Part shown: positions 36,237-45,739 of the stretch, one piece after another
How positions within the stretch are numbered: position 1 is the stretch's first letter
Layout of the letters: every line of letters starts with the position of its first letter
Assembly (NCBI RefSeq): GCF_032842945.2
Contig: NZ_CP146606.1
Span: 2,112,501 to 2,176,500 of the forward strand
Length of the DNA stretch: 64,000 nucleotides
Source: Roseovarius sp. W115
GTDB lineage: Bacteria; Pseudomonadota; Alphaproteobacteria; Rhodobacterales; Rhodobacteraceae
Direction of reading: 5' to 3'
Program-made: the position numbers and the translations under genes
The notes under the pieces: model-generated
The model's input: only the letters and a program-made list of their open reading frames with translations
Databases searched by the model: none
What the model was told of the DNA's origin: nothing

Positions 36237-37934
36237 GTGCGAGATCATTCGATCAGCGATAATGATGACGTCGTCCTCGGCGATGACTTTGTTGCGCCCG
36301 AAAACACCGTTGAAGAAGAGGTGCGCATCAGGCGTGCGCGCCGCAGCTTTCTTCGAAATGGCAGCGGCGGGTCTCTGACGCGGAAAATCATCACGTTCAA
36401 CCTTATTGCGTTGAACGTGCTGGTGGCAGGCATTCTTTACCTGAATTCCTCTCGTGACGGTTTGGCGCAAACACGCGCGGACAGCCTTTTGGGCGATGTG
36501 GAACTCATTGCTGATGTGTTTGAGGCCAAACTACCAGCGCCAGAGATATCTCTCCTCACCTCTTCAGGTGACGCGAATGCGCAAGACACGCTTGCACAGC
36601 TGGACATTCAGCAGGGCATGGAGGTGTTTGTCTACGACACCCAGCAGAATCTGCTTGCTTCGATTGCAGGATCGATGCCCCGGCCAAACCGCATTACAGA
36701 CCTTGATCACCCCACTGTCATAACGGACGCAATTGACAGTGGGTGGGCCTTTGTGTCGAAACCTTTTGAGTTTCTGCTCAATCCGGATGCGCCTGAAACA
36801 ATCGAAGATCAAGCGCGCTTGATTGTTGGCCCGTCTCTTGAGGCGGGTGTCCAAACCATTCAAGGCGAAGTTGACGGTACGACTGTCTACATTGTGGCGA
36901 CGCCTGTGATGCAAGGCGAAAGGGCCGTTGGCGCAGTCGCTTTGGCCAGCGCGTCAGGCGAGATTGAAAAGCTGTTAAAGGTAGAACGAGAGCGCGTTTT
37001 GCAGATGTTCATTGTCGCAACGCTCGTCTCTGTGGCACTGAGTTTGATCCTCGCTTCAACGATTTCCAATCCGCTTGCAGAATTGGCCGCTGCTGCTGAA
37101 GTGGGGGGTGCGCGCAATCGTAGCAAAGGACAAGATGGCGGGCGTATTCGTATTCCTGATCTGACTGCGCGACCTGATGAGATCGGTCGTTTGTCTGGGG
37201 CTCTGCGCGGCATGGTGGGGGCGCTCTACAATCGCATAGATGGTAACGAACAATTTGCGGCGGACGTCGCACATGAGATCAAAAACCCGCTGGCCAGCCT
37301 ACGGTCCGCCGTCGGCACAATGCGAGTGGCAAAGCGTGATGACCAGCGTGAGAAACTACTGGAAGTGATCGAGCACGACGTGCGCCGACTTGACCGGTTG
37401 GTCAGCGACATCTCGAATGCTTCACGGCTTGACAGCGAACTGGTCAAGGAAGATCAGGAGTTTTTTGATCTGGTGGGCATGCTCGACAATCTGGCTCGCT
37501 ACCTAGGGGAAGAGGCAGATAAAAAAGGCATTGAATTTATTACGGATTTTCCGCCTGATCCGATAGAAGTCACAGGTCTGGAAGGGCGATTGGCGCAGGT
37601 TTTTGTGAACCTGATCAGCAACGCGATTTCCTTCTGCGAAGAAGGTGACGCTATTCGCGTTTGGACGCGTAAGCGCGAAAATCGCGTTGTGGTCGTCGTC
37701 GAAGACACTGGCCCAGGAATCCCTGAACAGGCGCTGACCAAGATCTTTCAAAGGTTCTATTCAGAGCGCGCTGAAAACGATTTTGGCAACAATTCCGGCC
37801 TTGGCCTTTCGATTTCCAAACAGATCGTCGAGGCACATGATGGTGTGATCTGGGCCGAAAACATCCGCCCGACGGACTCTGATATTACGTCTGACCCTCT
37901 GGGCGCGCGTTTCGTGGTCGGCCTGCCGGTCTGA
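36237..37934 (+). CDS. chvG: two-component sensor histidine kinase ChvG
   Basis: Membrane sensor kinase of 565 residues, GTG start. It has an N-terminal cytosolic stretch, a first helix (about 50-65, IITFNLIALNVLVAGILYL), a periplasmic sensor domain of about 180 residues, a second helix (MFIVATLVSVALSLILAST), and HAMP. The H-box is FAADVAHEIKNPLASLRSA, and the ATPase domain includes FVNLISNAISF, EDTGPGIPE and NNSGLGLSISKQIVEAH. It phosphorylates ChvI, encoded 23 bases upstream. Confidence 0.93.
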   Translation: MRDHSISDNDDVVLGDDFVAPENTVEEEVRIRRARRSFLRNGSGGSLTRKIITFNLIALNVLVAGILYLNSSRDGLAQTRADSLLGDVELIADVFEAKLPAPEISLLTSSGDANAQDTLAQLDIQQGMEVFVYDTQQNLLASIAGSMPRPNRITDLDHPTVITDAIDSGWAFVSKPFEFLLNPDAPETIEDQARLIVGPSLEAGVQTIQGEVDGTTVYIVATPVMQGERAVGAVALASASGEIEKLLKVERERVLQMFIVATLVSVALSLILASTISNPLAELAAAAEVGGARNRSKGQDGGRIRIPDLTARPDEIGRLSGALRGMVGALYNRIDGNEQFAADVAHEIKNPLASLRSAVGTMRVAKRDDQREKLLEVIEHDVRRLDRLVSDISNASRLDSELVKEDQEFFDLVGMLDNLARYLGEEADKKGIEFITDFPPDPIEVTGLEGRLAQVFVNLISNAISFCEEGDAIRVWTRKRENRVVVVVEDTGPGIPEQALTKIFQRFYSERAENDFGNNSGLGLSISKQIVEAHDGVIWAENIRPTDSDITSDPLGARFVVGLPV

Positions 37935-37941
37935 TACCGGG

Positions 37942-38382
37942 ATGCCGTCTCACCCTGATCTGTCCAAGTTAACACTGCTGCACGCCACGACGATTGCCTT
38001 GGATGACCGTGCGGTTCTGATCCGCGGCGCGTCGGGTAGCGGTAAGTCTGGATTGGCGCTCCAACTGTTGGCGTATGGAGCGGGCCTTGTGGCGGATGAC
38101 CGAACCCATGTTTGGGTGCAGGATGGGCATGTCATGGCGGATGTGCCCCAAACGATTTCGGGCCAAATTGAAGCACGCGGCGTTGGTGTTCTCAAAGCTC
38201 CGCCAACGGGCCCAAGACGCGTGAAACTTGTCGTTGATCTTGACTTGACAGAAACCGAGCGCCTGCCGCCTATGCGAGAAACACATTTGCTTGATGTTGC
38301 CGTTCCCCTAGTTGGAAAAACGGGTTTTGCCCATTTTCCTGCAGCAATCTTGCTATATCTAAGGCATGGACGATTGGCTTAG
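37942..38382 (+). CDS. hprK: HPr kinase/phosphorylase, short alphaproteobacterial form
   Basis: Phosphorylates HPr on a serine to signal nutrient state. At 146 residues it lacks the N-terminal domain of Firmicutes HprK (about 310 aa), as usual in alphaproteobacteria. Walker A is GASGSGKSG at residues 29-37, then [10 protein letters not shown] and the [15 protein letters not shown] signature. It begins seven bases after chvG. Its likely target, HPr Ser49, is encoded at 39806. Confidence 0.9.
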   Translation: MPSHPDLSKLTLLHATTIALDDRAVLIRGASGSGKSGLALQLLAYGAGLVADDRTHVWVQDGHVMADVPQTISGQIEARGVGVLKAPPTGPRRVKLVVDLDLTETERLPPMRETHLLDVAVPLVGKTGFAHFPAAILLYLRHGRLA

Positions 38383-38393
38383 AAAGGGTTGGA

Positions 38394-39341
38394 ATGCCGG
38401 ATAAGGGACCGGATCAGACAATGCGCCAAAGATCGGTTCTGGTAACCGGACCCTCAGGCGCGGGGCGCAGCACGGCGATCCGGGCGCTGGAAGACATGGG
38501 GTACGAGGCCATCGACAACTTGCCCTTGTCGCTGTTGCCGCGCCTTATGGATGATGGTGGGCCCGAAAAACCTCTGGCACTTGGCATAGATGTGCGTAAC
38601 CGCGACTTTTCCACCAACGCGCTCATCGAGGCCATTGACCTGAGCACGCATGGCAGAAGTTCTCCGCTTCAGGTGCTTTATCTGGATTGTCGCGCCGAGG
38701 TGCTGCAACGCCGGTTTTCCGAAACGCGGCGGCGTCATCCGCTGGCCCCGGCCGAGAGCCCTGATGAAGGTATTGCGCGTGAGTTTGACTTGTTGGGGCC
38801 GATCCGGGCGCGTGCTGACATCCTGATCGATACATCCGAGATGTCGCCTCACGAGTTGCGTGCAGAGCTTGAGCCCTGGTTTGCGGCCAAAGCCGAAGGT
38901 GAGTTGGCCGTTACTGTGCAATCCTTTTCTTACAAACGAGGGTTGCCGCGTGGGCTCGATATGGTGCTAGATTGCCGGTTTCTGAGAAATCCCTACTGGG
39001 AGGCACGGTTACGGTCCCTTGATGGACGCGCGCCGGAGGTTGCCACCTACGTCAAAGATGATCCCCGGTTTGACGAGTTTTCCAACCGCGTGAGCGATCT
39101 GGTGCAGATGCTGCTGCCTGCCTACCTTGCCGAGGGAAAGGCGTATTTGTCGATCGGGTTTGGATGCACGGGCGGCCAGCACCGCAGCGTCACAATGGCA
39201 GAAACATTGTCCCAAGCCCTTGCAGAGAGTGGCTGGCAGGTGTCTATACGTCATCGCGAGCTGGAACGTCGTGGCATGCATGCTACACCTGTTTCTGGCT
39301 CACATGGGGACAATACAGAAGAAAAGGAAGCGCAGCGTTGA
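38394..39341 (+). CDS. rapZ: RNase adapter protein RapZ
   Basis: An ATP-binding protein of 315 residues. In enterobacteria RapZ guides RNase E to a small RNA; the alphaproteobacterial role is less known. It has Walker A GPSGAGRS at 19-26, [31 protein letters not shown], and the C-terminal signature [18 protein letters not shown]. The stop is overlapped by the TTG start of the EIIA gene. Confidence 0.9.
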   Translation: MPDKGPDQTMRQRSVLVTGPSGAGRSTAIRALEDMGYEAIDNLPLSLLPRLMDDGGPEKPLALGIDVRNRDFSTNALIEAIDLSTHGRSSPLQVLYLDCRAEVLQRRFSETRRRHPLAPAESPDEGIAREFDLLGPIRARADILIDTSEMSPHELRAELEPWFAAKAEGELAVTVQSFSYKRGLPRGLDMVLDCRFLRNPYWEARLRSLDGRAPEVATYVKDDPRFDEFSNRVSDLVQMLLPAYLAEGKAYLSIGFGCTGGQHRSVTMAETLSQALAESGWQVSIRHRELERRGMHATPVSGSHGDNTEEKEAQR

Positions 39342-39784
39342 TCGGTGTCGTTATCGTGGCGCATGGCAGCTTGGCGCAGGAGTATCTTCGTGCCATTGAA
39401 CATGTGTGCGGCACGCAAAAAGACATCAAAGCGATCTCGATCGAGGGCGATCATGACCGTGCGCAGAAACAGGCCGAAATTTGCGAAGCGGCTGATAGCG
39501 TGGATGTGGGGGATGGCGTTCTTATCGTAACAGATCTTTTCGGTGGCTCGCCTTCGAACCTGTCTCTCAAAGCGTGCCAGCCTGAGAACAGGCGGATCTT
39601 GTACGGAGCAAATCTCCCGATGCTGCTCAAGTTGTCCAAAAGCCGCCATCTGAGTGTCGCGGACGCGGCGCGTGCCGCCTTAACGGCGGGGCGAAAGTAC
39701 ATCGATAGTCATGCCGTGCTGCCAGCAGAACAAGATGCAGAAACTGACGTAGATGTCTCGGATGATCCTCACCAGGGCGCGTGA
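39338..39784 (+). CDS. PTS EIIA component, mannose/fructose type
   Basis: A 148-residue phosphocarrier of the ManX EIIA fold with the phospho-accepting His9 in [15 protein letters not shown] and the [17 protein letters not shown] motif. I place the start at TTG 39338, overlapping the rapZ stop, with AAGGAAG eight bases before it. The reading frame is open upstream, but those residues belong to a rapZ shadow. With no EIIB/C nearby it is probably regulatory, receiving phosphate from HPr. Confidence 0.85.
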   Translation: MIGVVIVAHGSLAQEYLRAIEHVCGTQKDIKAISIEGDHDRAQKQAEICEAADSVDVGDGVLIVTDLFGGSPSNLSLKACQPENRRILYGANLPMLLKLSKSRHLSVADAARAALTAGRKYIDSHAVLPAEQDAETDVDVSDDPHQGA

Positions 39785-39805
39785 ACAGGAAAGACCAAAA
39801 GTTCC

Positions 39806-40084
39806 ATGAATGACTCTCTCTCCCGGCAAATCAAAATCATCAACGTAAAAGGTTTGCATGCACGCGCGGCCGCAAAACTTGTGGAAACGGTAGAAGCGTT
39901 CGACGCCTCTGCAGAAGTGTCGCATGATGGGCAAACAACCGGTGCAGACAGCATTATGGGTCTTTTGATGTTGGCAGCCTCTAAAGGAAAGACTATTGAC
40001 GTGCGTGCTTGGGGGACCGATGCCGCAGAGTTGCTTGATGCAGTACAGGCCCTTGTCGCAGACAGGTTTGGTGAAAAGATGTAG
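39806..40084 (+). CDS. ptsH: phosphocarrier protein HPr
   Basis: HPr of 92 residues. The PEP-dependent phosphorylation site is His18 in VKGLHARAAAK, and the regulatory serine is Ser49 in GADSIMGLLML, the HprK target. It ends the chvI-to-HPr cluster. Enzyme I is not in the window. Start ATG 39806 is the first in the frame. Confidence 0.92.
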   Translation: MNDSLSRQIKIINVKGLHARAAAKLVETVEAFDASAEVSHDGQTTGADSIMGLLMLAASKGKTIDVRAWGTDAAELLDAVQALVADRFGEKM

Positions 40085-40118
40085 GCGCGCAGGGCGCAAC
40101 GGGACAGGATCAGACCAC

Positions 40119-40997
40119 GTGGTGGAACGCGCTCAGGATCAAATTGGCACTCAAGTGAGCACTCCGGTGTCGCCCACCAAGTATGACCGGCGGAGCCTGA
40201 CCTATGCCAATTCATTTGATGCGCCGCTGACGGCATTCACGATCCGAGCCGTCGAGTGGTTCACCGGTAAGTTAACGATCCTTCGGATGATCCGTGAGTT
40301 TGAACGCAAGGGTGCCCCGACAGGTCAGGCATTCTGGCGTGCGGCGCTTGGGACCATGGGTATCGACCTTTTGACTCCAAAAGAGCAGATTGATCAAATT
40401 CCCAAAACTGGTCCTGTGGTGATCGTGGCCAATCACCCCCACGGGTTGGTGGATGGCATGATTTTGGCTGATCTCATTGGTCAGCGACGCACCGACTACA
40501 AGATCCTGACACGGGCTTTGTTGACCGGGATTGATGAGGTTGCGGCGTCCTACATGATTTCGGTGCCCTTCCCGCATGAACCAGACGCTCAGCGTAAATC
40601 AGTGGAGATGCGCGCCAAGGCGATGGCGCATCTGAAAGAAGGCGGTGTGATCAGCGTCTTTCCTGCCGGTGTGGTGGCGTCAAGCGATACGATGTTCGGC
40701 CCTGCGATTGAACGTGAATGGGCCGTGTTCACAGCGCAGATGATCCGGCGTTCGGGCGCGCAAGTCGTGCCGATCTTTTTCCCGGGGGCCAACAGCCGCG
40801 TTTATCAGATGGCCAATCAGATATCCGCCACGCTGCGACAAAGCTTTTTGCTTCATGAAGTGGTCAAAAGCTGTAACAAGCCGCAGAATCCGGTTGTGGG
40901 CGCGCCGATTGACGAAGAGCGCATGAAGATGCTCCAAAGCGACCCAAGAGGTTTCATGGCCTGGTTGCGTGAGCATACACTCAGTCTTGAGAAATAA
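40119..40997 (+). CDS. lysophospholipid acyltransferase family protein
   Basis: A PlsC-type glycerolipid acyltransferase of about 292 residues. The catalytic HX4D motif is VIVANHPHGLVDGMIL, and the substrate-binding block is GGVISVFPAGVVASS. No ATG begins the conserved part, so I chose GTG 40119 (or 40122) after ACAGGATC; further upstream the frame only overlaps ptsH. It probably adds acyl chains to lyso-phospholipids or ornithine lipids at the inner membrane. It converges with hbd. Confidence 0.8.
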   Translation: MVERAQDQIGTQVSTPVSPTKYDRRSLTYANSFDAPLTAFTIRAVEWFTGKLTILRMIREFERKGAPTGQAFWRAALGTMGIDLLTPKEQIDQIPKTGPVVIVANHPHGLVDGMILADLIGQRRTDYKILTRALLTGIDEVAASYMISVPFPHEPDAQRKSVEMRAKAMAHLKEGGVISVFPAGVVASSDTMFGPAIEREWAVFTAQMIRRSGAQVVPIFFPGANSRVYQMANQISATLRQSFLLHEVVKSCNKPQNPVVGAPIDEERMKMLQSDPRGFMAWLREHTLSLEK

Positions 40998-41029
40998 GGG
41001 TTTTCTGGAGAACCTGAACTGAAGGTGGA

Positions 41030-41905
41030 TCAACGTGTCGGGACAGGTGTCTCGCCGCGATAGTCATAAAATCCACGTCCGGTTTTGCGGCCTAGCCAAC
41101 CGGCCTCGACATATTTGGTCAAAAGCGGGCAGGGGCGATATTTGGTGTCCGCCAGCCCATCATGCAGCACATTCATGATGGCAAGGCAGGTATCCAGCCC
41201 GATGAAATCAGCAAGCTCCAGCGGCCCCATCGGATGATTGGTGCCCAGCTTCATCGACGTGTCGATTGAGGTCACACTGCCCACGCCTTCGTAAAGTGTG
41301 TAAACGGCTTCGTTGATCATCGGCATCAAGATGCGGTTGACGATGAAGGCGGGGAAGTCTTCGGAACTGGCCGCAGTCTTGCCGAGTTTTTCGACCACCC
41401 CGAAACAGGCGTCATAGGTCGGTTGATCCGTGGCAATACCGCGAATGAGTTCGACCAATTGCATGATCGGCACGGGGTTCATGAAATGAAACCCCATAAA
41501 TTTTTCAGGTCGGTCCGTGCGGCTGGCCAGGCGGGTGATCGAGATCGAAGACGTATTTGATGTCAGGATCGTGTGCGGTTGCAAATGCGGCAAAAGATCT
41601 TCGAAAATGGCCTGCTTGACCGTCTCGCGTTCGGTGGCGGATTCGATGATCAGGTCTGCTTCGCCCAAGTCTGGCAAGGACAGCGTTGTCTGAATGCGCG
41701 CCAGGGCATCTGCCTTGGCGCTGGCCTCCATTTTGCCCTTGCCCACTTGACGTTCCATATTGCCATCAATGATCGAAACAGCCTTGTCGAGTGCATCCTG
41801 ACTGATGTCATTAAACAGCACATCATACCCTGCGACGGCCATGACATGCGCGATTCCATTGCCCATCTGTCCTGCGCCTACGATTCCGACTTTGCGGATT
41901 TCCAT
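41030..41905 (-). CDS. hbd: 3-hydroxybutyryl-CoA dehydrogenase
   Basis: NAD(P)-dependent enzyme of 291 residues interconverting acetoacetyl-CoA and 3-hydroxybutyryl-CoA. It has Rossmann VGIVGAGQMGNGIAHV at the start, then LTSNTSSISITRLA, catalytic GFHFMNPVPIMQLVELIRG, and the C-terminal domain FIVNRILMPMINEAVYTLYEGV and DYRGE. Near etfBA and the adenosyltransferase it fits acyl-CoA metabolism. Confidence 0.93.
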   Translation of the reverse strand: MEIRKVGIVGAGQMGNGIAHVMAVAGYDVLFNDISQDALDKAVSIIDGNMERQVGKGKMEASAKADALARIQTTLSLPDLGEADLIIESATERETVKQAIFEDLLPHLQPHTILTSNTSSISITRLASRTDRPEKFMGFHFMNPVPIMQLVELIRGIATDQPTYDACFGVVEKLGKTAASSEDFPAFIVNRILMPMINEAVYTLYEGVGSVTSIDTSMKLGTNHPMGPLELADFIGLDTCLAIMNVLHDGLADTKYRPCPLLTKYVEAGWLGRKTGRGFYDYRGETPVPTR

Positions 41906-42055
41906 CGACCTGCCCCTTTTGAAATGACCTGCTCAGGATACGCGGGGCGCATTGTGGGCTGCAAGGGTTGGTTCGACCCAAAATTACTACGAATTGTATG
42001 TTTAAGGGTTTCTCAAAACTTTTGACCTAAATCTGTCGCTTGGGTGAGTAAAAAT

Positions 42056-42913
42056 ATGGTGGGCGATATGAGTGTTCATTCCTTGGAACACCGTGGTGCG
42101 GCATATGAGATGTGTCAGTACCCCGGCTCAAAGTTAACGTTTCGCGGACCAGCAAAAAACCTCCGGCGGGATTTCATTGCGTGTTTAGGCGGCACAGAGA
42201 CCTTTGGCCGCTTTGTGTCCTATCCATTTCCGCATTTGCTTGAGAACAGTTTGGAAATGCCTTGTGTTAACCTGGGATGGCCGAATGCAGGGATTGATGT
42301 TCTCACGCATGACAAAGTTCTGAATGATGTCGCGCGGCGTGCACAGCTTGTTGTGTTGCAGGTTCCTTGCGCCGTGAACATGAGTAACCGGTACTATACG
42401 GTTCATCCGCGTCGCAATGACCGCTTTCTGAAGGCCAATGAACCTCTGCAAGAGTTGTTTCCGGAAGTGGATTTTACGGAATTTAGTTTTACGCGCCATA
42501 TGCTTGAAGACTTGCGTCTTGTATCCGCTGAGCGGTTTGTGCAGGTCCATGCAGAGCTGGCATCCTGTTGGATCAGTGGCATGAAGCGCTTTCTGAAACA
42601 AGTGGAGAGCCCTGTTGTTCTGTTCTGGTTTTCTGACCGTAAACCAGAAACTCATAGCAATGAGCCAGGTGTTCACTATGACCCAGCGCTGGTGACGCGC
42701 GCCATGCTGGATGCTGTGCGACCAGATGTGGCGGAAACTGTTGAATATGAGATTGCTGTGTCAGCCCATGCCGACAAGATAGACGCGGTTCGGGGGGACC
42801 CGGTGCTGACATCGGAAGATTTGCAAGTTGCGCGGGAATTGCCTGGGCAACGCGCACATGAAAAGGCGGCGCGTTTGTTGCGCCCGGTCGTGCATGCGGC
42901 CTTGAACACTTAG
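42056..42913 (+). CDS. DUF6473 family protein
   Basis: A 285-residue protein of a family common in Rhodobacteraceae with no proven role. Recognisable blocks are YPGSKLTFRGPAKNLRRDF, ACLGGTETFGRFVSYPFPHLLE, VNLGWPNAGIDVL, VLQVPCAVNMSNRYYTVHPRRNDRF and FTEFSFTRHMLEDL. I start at ATG 42056, with GGGTGAG seven bases upstream; GTG 42044 and ATG 42068 are alternatives. It stands between hbd and etfA but on the opposite strand. Confidence 0.78.
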   Translation: MVGDMSVHSLEHRGAAYEMCQYPGSKLTFRGPAKNLRRDFIACLGGTETFGRFVSYPFPHLLENSLEMPCVNLGWPNAGIDVLTHDKVLNDVARRAQLVVLQVPCAVNMSNRYYTVHPRRNDRFLKANEPLQELFPEVDFTEFSFTRHMLEDLRLVSAERFVQVHAELASCWISGMKRFLKQVESPVVLFWFSDRKPETHSNEPGVHYDPALVTRAMLDAVRPDVAETVEYEIAVSAHADKIDAVRGDPVLTSEDLQVARELPGQRAHEKAARLLRPVVHAALNT

Positions 42914-42923
42914 GTCCAAACGC

Positions 42924-42951
42924 AAAAAGGCCCGCTCGATGGCGGGCCTTT
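42924..42951. terminator. bidirectional terminator between DUF6473 and etfA
   Basis: GGCCCGC (42929-42935) pairs with GCGGGCC (42942-42948), flanked by an A run on one side and TTT on the other, between two converging stops. Confidence 0.8.
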
Positions 42952-42971
42952 CAATTCTGCTGGCCAAGGTC

Positions 42972-43901
42972 TTAGCCTAGCTTTTCGGTCAACTCCGGCA
43001 CAGCCTGAAACAAGTCGGCCACAAGGCCGTAATCGGCCACCTGGAAGATCGGTGCTTCTTCGTCTTTGTTGATTGCAACGATGATCTTGGAATCCTTCAT
43101 CCCGGCCAGGTGCTGAATGGCGCCTGAAATCCCAACGGCGATGTAGAGATCCGGTGCCACAACCTTGCCGGTCTGACCGACTTGCCAGTCGTTTGGCGCA
43201 AAGCCCGAGTCTACAGCGGCACGTGACGCGCCAACAGCAGCACCCAGCTTGTCCGCAAGACCTTCGATCAGAGCGAAGTCCTCTTCGGACCCAACACCAC
43301 GTCCACCGGAAACAACAATACCCGCAGAGGTAAGTTCGGGGCGATCGGATTCGGCAACCTTGTCCTCGACCCATTCTGACAGACCGGGATTGTCCGCTGC
43401 TGAGATGGATTCAACGGATGCTGATCCGCCTTCGCCGGCCGCGTCAAAGGTCGACGTCCGGAAAGTTACAACCTTTTTCGCATCAACAGATTTGACCGTC
43501 TGAATGGCGTTGCCCGCGTAGATTGGACGCTCAAAAGTGTTACCATCGACCACGCCGGATACGTCCGAGATCACCATTGCGTCGAGCAGGGCTGCGACGC
43601 GTGGCATGACGTTTTTTGCGTCAGTCGTGGCAGGCGCGACGATATGGTCATAGCCATCGGCCAGAGATACGATCAGAGCCGCGGTAGATTCCGCAAGACG
43701 ATGACCCAGCGAGGCATCCTCGGCCACGAGAACCTTGGACACGCCGTCGATCTTGGCGGCAGCTTCGCCTGCTGCGGCGGCAGATCCACCTGCGGCAAGA
43801 ACAGTCACGTCGCCCAGTGGCTTGGCAGCTGTCACGGCTTTGGCGGTGGCATCGAGTGCCAATTCGCCATCATTCACTTCGGCAAGAAGAAGTACAGACA
43901 T
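42972..43901 (-). CDS. etfA: electron transfer flavoprotein, alpha subunit
   Basis: FAD-binding subunit of the ETF that collects electrons from acyl-CoA dehydrogenases such as Mcd (24460-26148) and passes them to ETF-quinone oxidoreductase. The 309 residues have the N-terminal half (LLLAEVNDGELALDATAKAV) and the C-terminal FAD domain with GRGVGSEEDFALIEGLADKLGAAVGASRAAVDSG, GQTGKVVAPDLYIAVGISGAIQHLAGM and AINKDEEAPIFQVADYGLV segments. It starts immediately after the etfB stop. Confidence 0.95.
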   Translation of the reverse strand: MSVLLLAEVNDGELALDATAKAVTAAKPLGDVTVLAAGGSAAAAGEAAAKIDGVSKVLVAEDASLGHRLAESTAALIVSLADGYDHIVAPATTDAKNVMPRVAALLDAMVISDVSGVVDGNTFERPIYAGNAIQTVKSVDAKKVVTFRTSTFDAAGEGGSASVESISAADNPGLSEWVEDKVAESDRPELTSAGIVVSGGRGVGSEEDFALIEGLADKLGAAVGASRAAVDSGFAPNDWQVGQTGKVVAPDLYIAVGISGAIQHLAGMKDSKIIVAINKDEEAPIFQVADYGLVADLFQAVPELTEKLG

Positions 43902-44666
43902 TTACACAGCCCCCGCTTCTTTGAGTTTTGCAACAAGGTCATCCACAGAGCCCACGATTTCGCCTGCTTTGCGGGCCTCGGGTTCTTCGGTTTTGACGAC
44001 TTCAAGACGCGGCGAGACATCCACGCCATAGTCCGCGGCGGTTTTCTCATCCAGCGGCTTTTTCTTGGCCTTCATGATGTTCGGCAGCGACGCATAGCGC
44101 GGCTCGTTGAGGCGCAGGTCTACGGTCACGATGGTTGGCATCTTGACCTTGATGGTTTGCAAGCCGCCATCCACTTCACGTGTGACCACGGCGTTGTCGC
44201 CGTCTACATCAAGCTTGGAGGCAAATGTACCTTGGCTCCAGCCGAGCAGCGCAGAGAGCATCTGACCAGTGGCGTTCATGTCATTGTCGATGGCCTGCTT
44301 GCCTGCGATGACAAGGCCAGGCTGTTCTTCTTCGACCACCTTGGCGAGGATTTTGGCAACAGCCAGCGGTTCGATATCGGTGTGAACATCATCCGCAGCT
44401 TCAACCAGGATGGCGCGATCCGCACCCATGGCCAGCGCAGTGCGCAGCGTTTCCTGGGATTGCTTGACGCCGATCGATACGGCGATCACTTCTTCCGCCT
44501 TGCCCGCTTCCTTGAGGCGAATGGCCTCTTCCACGGCGATTTCGTCGAACGGGTTCATCGACATTTTGACATTGGCAAGATCGACACCCGATCCGTCCGC
44601 CTTGACGCGAACTTTCACGTTATAGTCGATCACGCGTTTGACAGGCACGAGCACCTTCATTTGCAT
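43902..44666 (-). CDS. etfB: electron transfer flavoprotein, beta subunit
   Basis: AMP-binding subunit of ETF, 254 residues. It begins [19 protein letters not shown] (after MQ or directly at the second ATG) and carries [48 protein letters not shown] and the ETF beta C-terminal [17 protein letters not shown] precedes the ATG. A hairpin-prone sequence (AGAGTCGCG/GCGCGGCTCT) lies in the presumed leader. It is co-transcribed with etfA. Confidence 0.95.
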   Translation of the reverse strand: MQMKVLVPVKRVIDYNVKVRVKADGSGVDLANVKMSMNPFDEIAVEEAIRLKEAGKAEEVIAVSIGVKQSQETLRTALAMGADRAILVEAADDVHTDIEPLAVAKILAKVVEEEQPGLVIAGKQAIDNDMNATGQMLSALLGWSQGTFASKLDVDGDNAVVTREVDGGLQTIKVKMPTIVTVDLRLNEPRYASLPNIMKAKKKPLDEKTAADYGVDVSPRLEVVKTEEPEARKAGEIVGSVDDLVAKLKEAGAV

Positions 44667-44866
44667 GGTCTCCCTAAATCAACAAAGAGCCGCGCAACGC
44701 GACTCTGCAAATTCCTCTGAGGCGTTTGATACAGATTTGTTTAGCGCCACAACAGAGCAAAATCGTCACGTTTCCGTCTTGCGACGTCGCGTTTCCGATG
44801 TGTTGGGAGGATTTTTTCACCAAAATCGCGCTTGGCGCTGAATTCAAAAGAAGAGCGACACAAGTT

Positions 44867-45439
44867 TTACCGGTTCGCGCCGGGCACCCAAAGCACGTCG
44901 GATTTGCCTTCATCATTGGCCATGCGCCCGGCCACAAAAAACCAGTCGGACAGACGGTTGAGATATTTGACTGCGGCCGGATTGATCGCTTCCATCGTGG
45001 CCAGTTCCACCGCAAGCCGTTCTGCGCGGCGCGAAACCGTGCGGCACAGATGGAGATGCGCGGCAAGCGCCGATCCCCCCGGAAGGATGAAGCTGCGCAG
45101 AGGCTCCAGTGCTTCGTTCATGACGTCAATTTCCGCTTCCAGCCGTTCAACCTGACTATCGGCCATGCGCAGCGGCGGATACTCGGCTTCAGCGTCCATT
45201 TCCATGTCGGGGCGACACAAGTCGGCGCCGAGATCGAAAAGATCGTTCTGAATGCGGGCCAGAGCGGCATCGGTGTCACCGCCACTGTGAAGGCGCGCCA
45301 GACCCACGGTCGCGTTGACCTCATCCACGGTACCATAGGCGGTCACGCGCATTGAGTGTTTCGCCACACGTGTGCCATTGCCAAGTGCGGTTTCCCCGGC
45401 ATCCCCGGTCTTGGTGTAGATCTTGTTGAGTACAACCAT
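44867..45439 (-). CDS. cob(I)yrinic acid a,c-diamide adenosyltransferase (PduO type)
   Basis: Forms adenosylcobalamin from cob(I)alamin and ATP. The 190 residues show the PduO-type signature IYTKTGDAGETALGNG, YGTVDEVNATVGLA and the C-terminal FILPGGSALAAHLHLCRTVSRRAER. Adenosylcobalamin serves ethylmalonyl-CoA and methylmalonyl-CoA mutases, matching Mcd and propionyl-CoA genes in the window. The small HIG1-like gene ends one base upstream of its start, so the two form one transcript. Confidence 0.92.
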   Translation of the reverse strand: MVVLNKIYTKTGDAGETALGNGTRVAKHSMRVTAYGTVDEVNATVGLARLHSGGDTDAALARIQNDLFDLGADLCRPDMEMDAEAEYPPLRMADSQVERLEAEIDVMNEALEPLRSFILPGGSALAAHLHLCRTVSRRAERLAVELATMEAINPAAVKYLNRLSDWFFVAGRMANDEGKSDVLWVPGANR

Positions 45440-45652
45440 TTATTCGCCTCCTGCCTGCCGGCGCACATAGACAAAGAGCAAAATCAGAAGCACCGCAATG
45501 AACTGTGCGATGATCCGGTATTGCATGAACTTGTTTGCGCGTTTTGCGTTGTCCACGCCTTCCTTGCCAAAGGTGCTGATGCCCTTGATCAGGATCACGG
45601 CCACCACACCGCAGGCCAACGCGGCCACAATAAAAAGAGGGTCTTTGAGCAT
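45440..45652 (-). CDS. twin transmembrane helix (HIG1-like) small protein
   Basis: About 70 residues from ATG 45652: MLKDPLFIVAALACGVVAVILI (helix 1), a polar loop GISTFGKEGVDNAKRANKFMQYR, and a second helix IIAQFIAVLLILLFVYV. This two-helix plan with NKxMxxR matches the HIG1 domain, linked to respiratory oxidase assembly. A GTG at 45685 would add 11 residues not expected in the family. It is adjacent to the adenosyltransferase gene. Confidence 0.78.
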   Translation of the reverse strand: MLKDPLFIVAALACGVVAVILIKGISTFGKEGVDNAKRANKFMQYRIIAQFIAVLLILLFVYVRRQAGGE

Positions 45653-45739
45653 TCGAAATTTTCCACTTGTCCCTTGCTTGGCCACTTAGACCGTGTGTCT
45701 GAAAAAGCGAACTGGAAATGGTGACGCAGGCAAAGAAGT

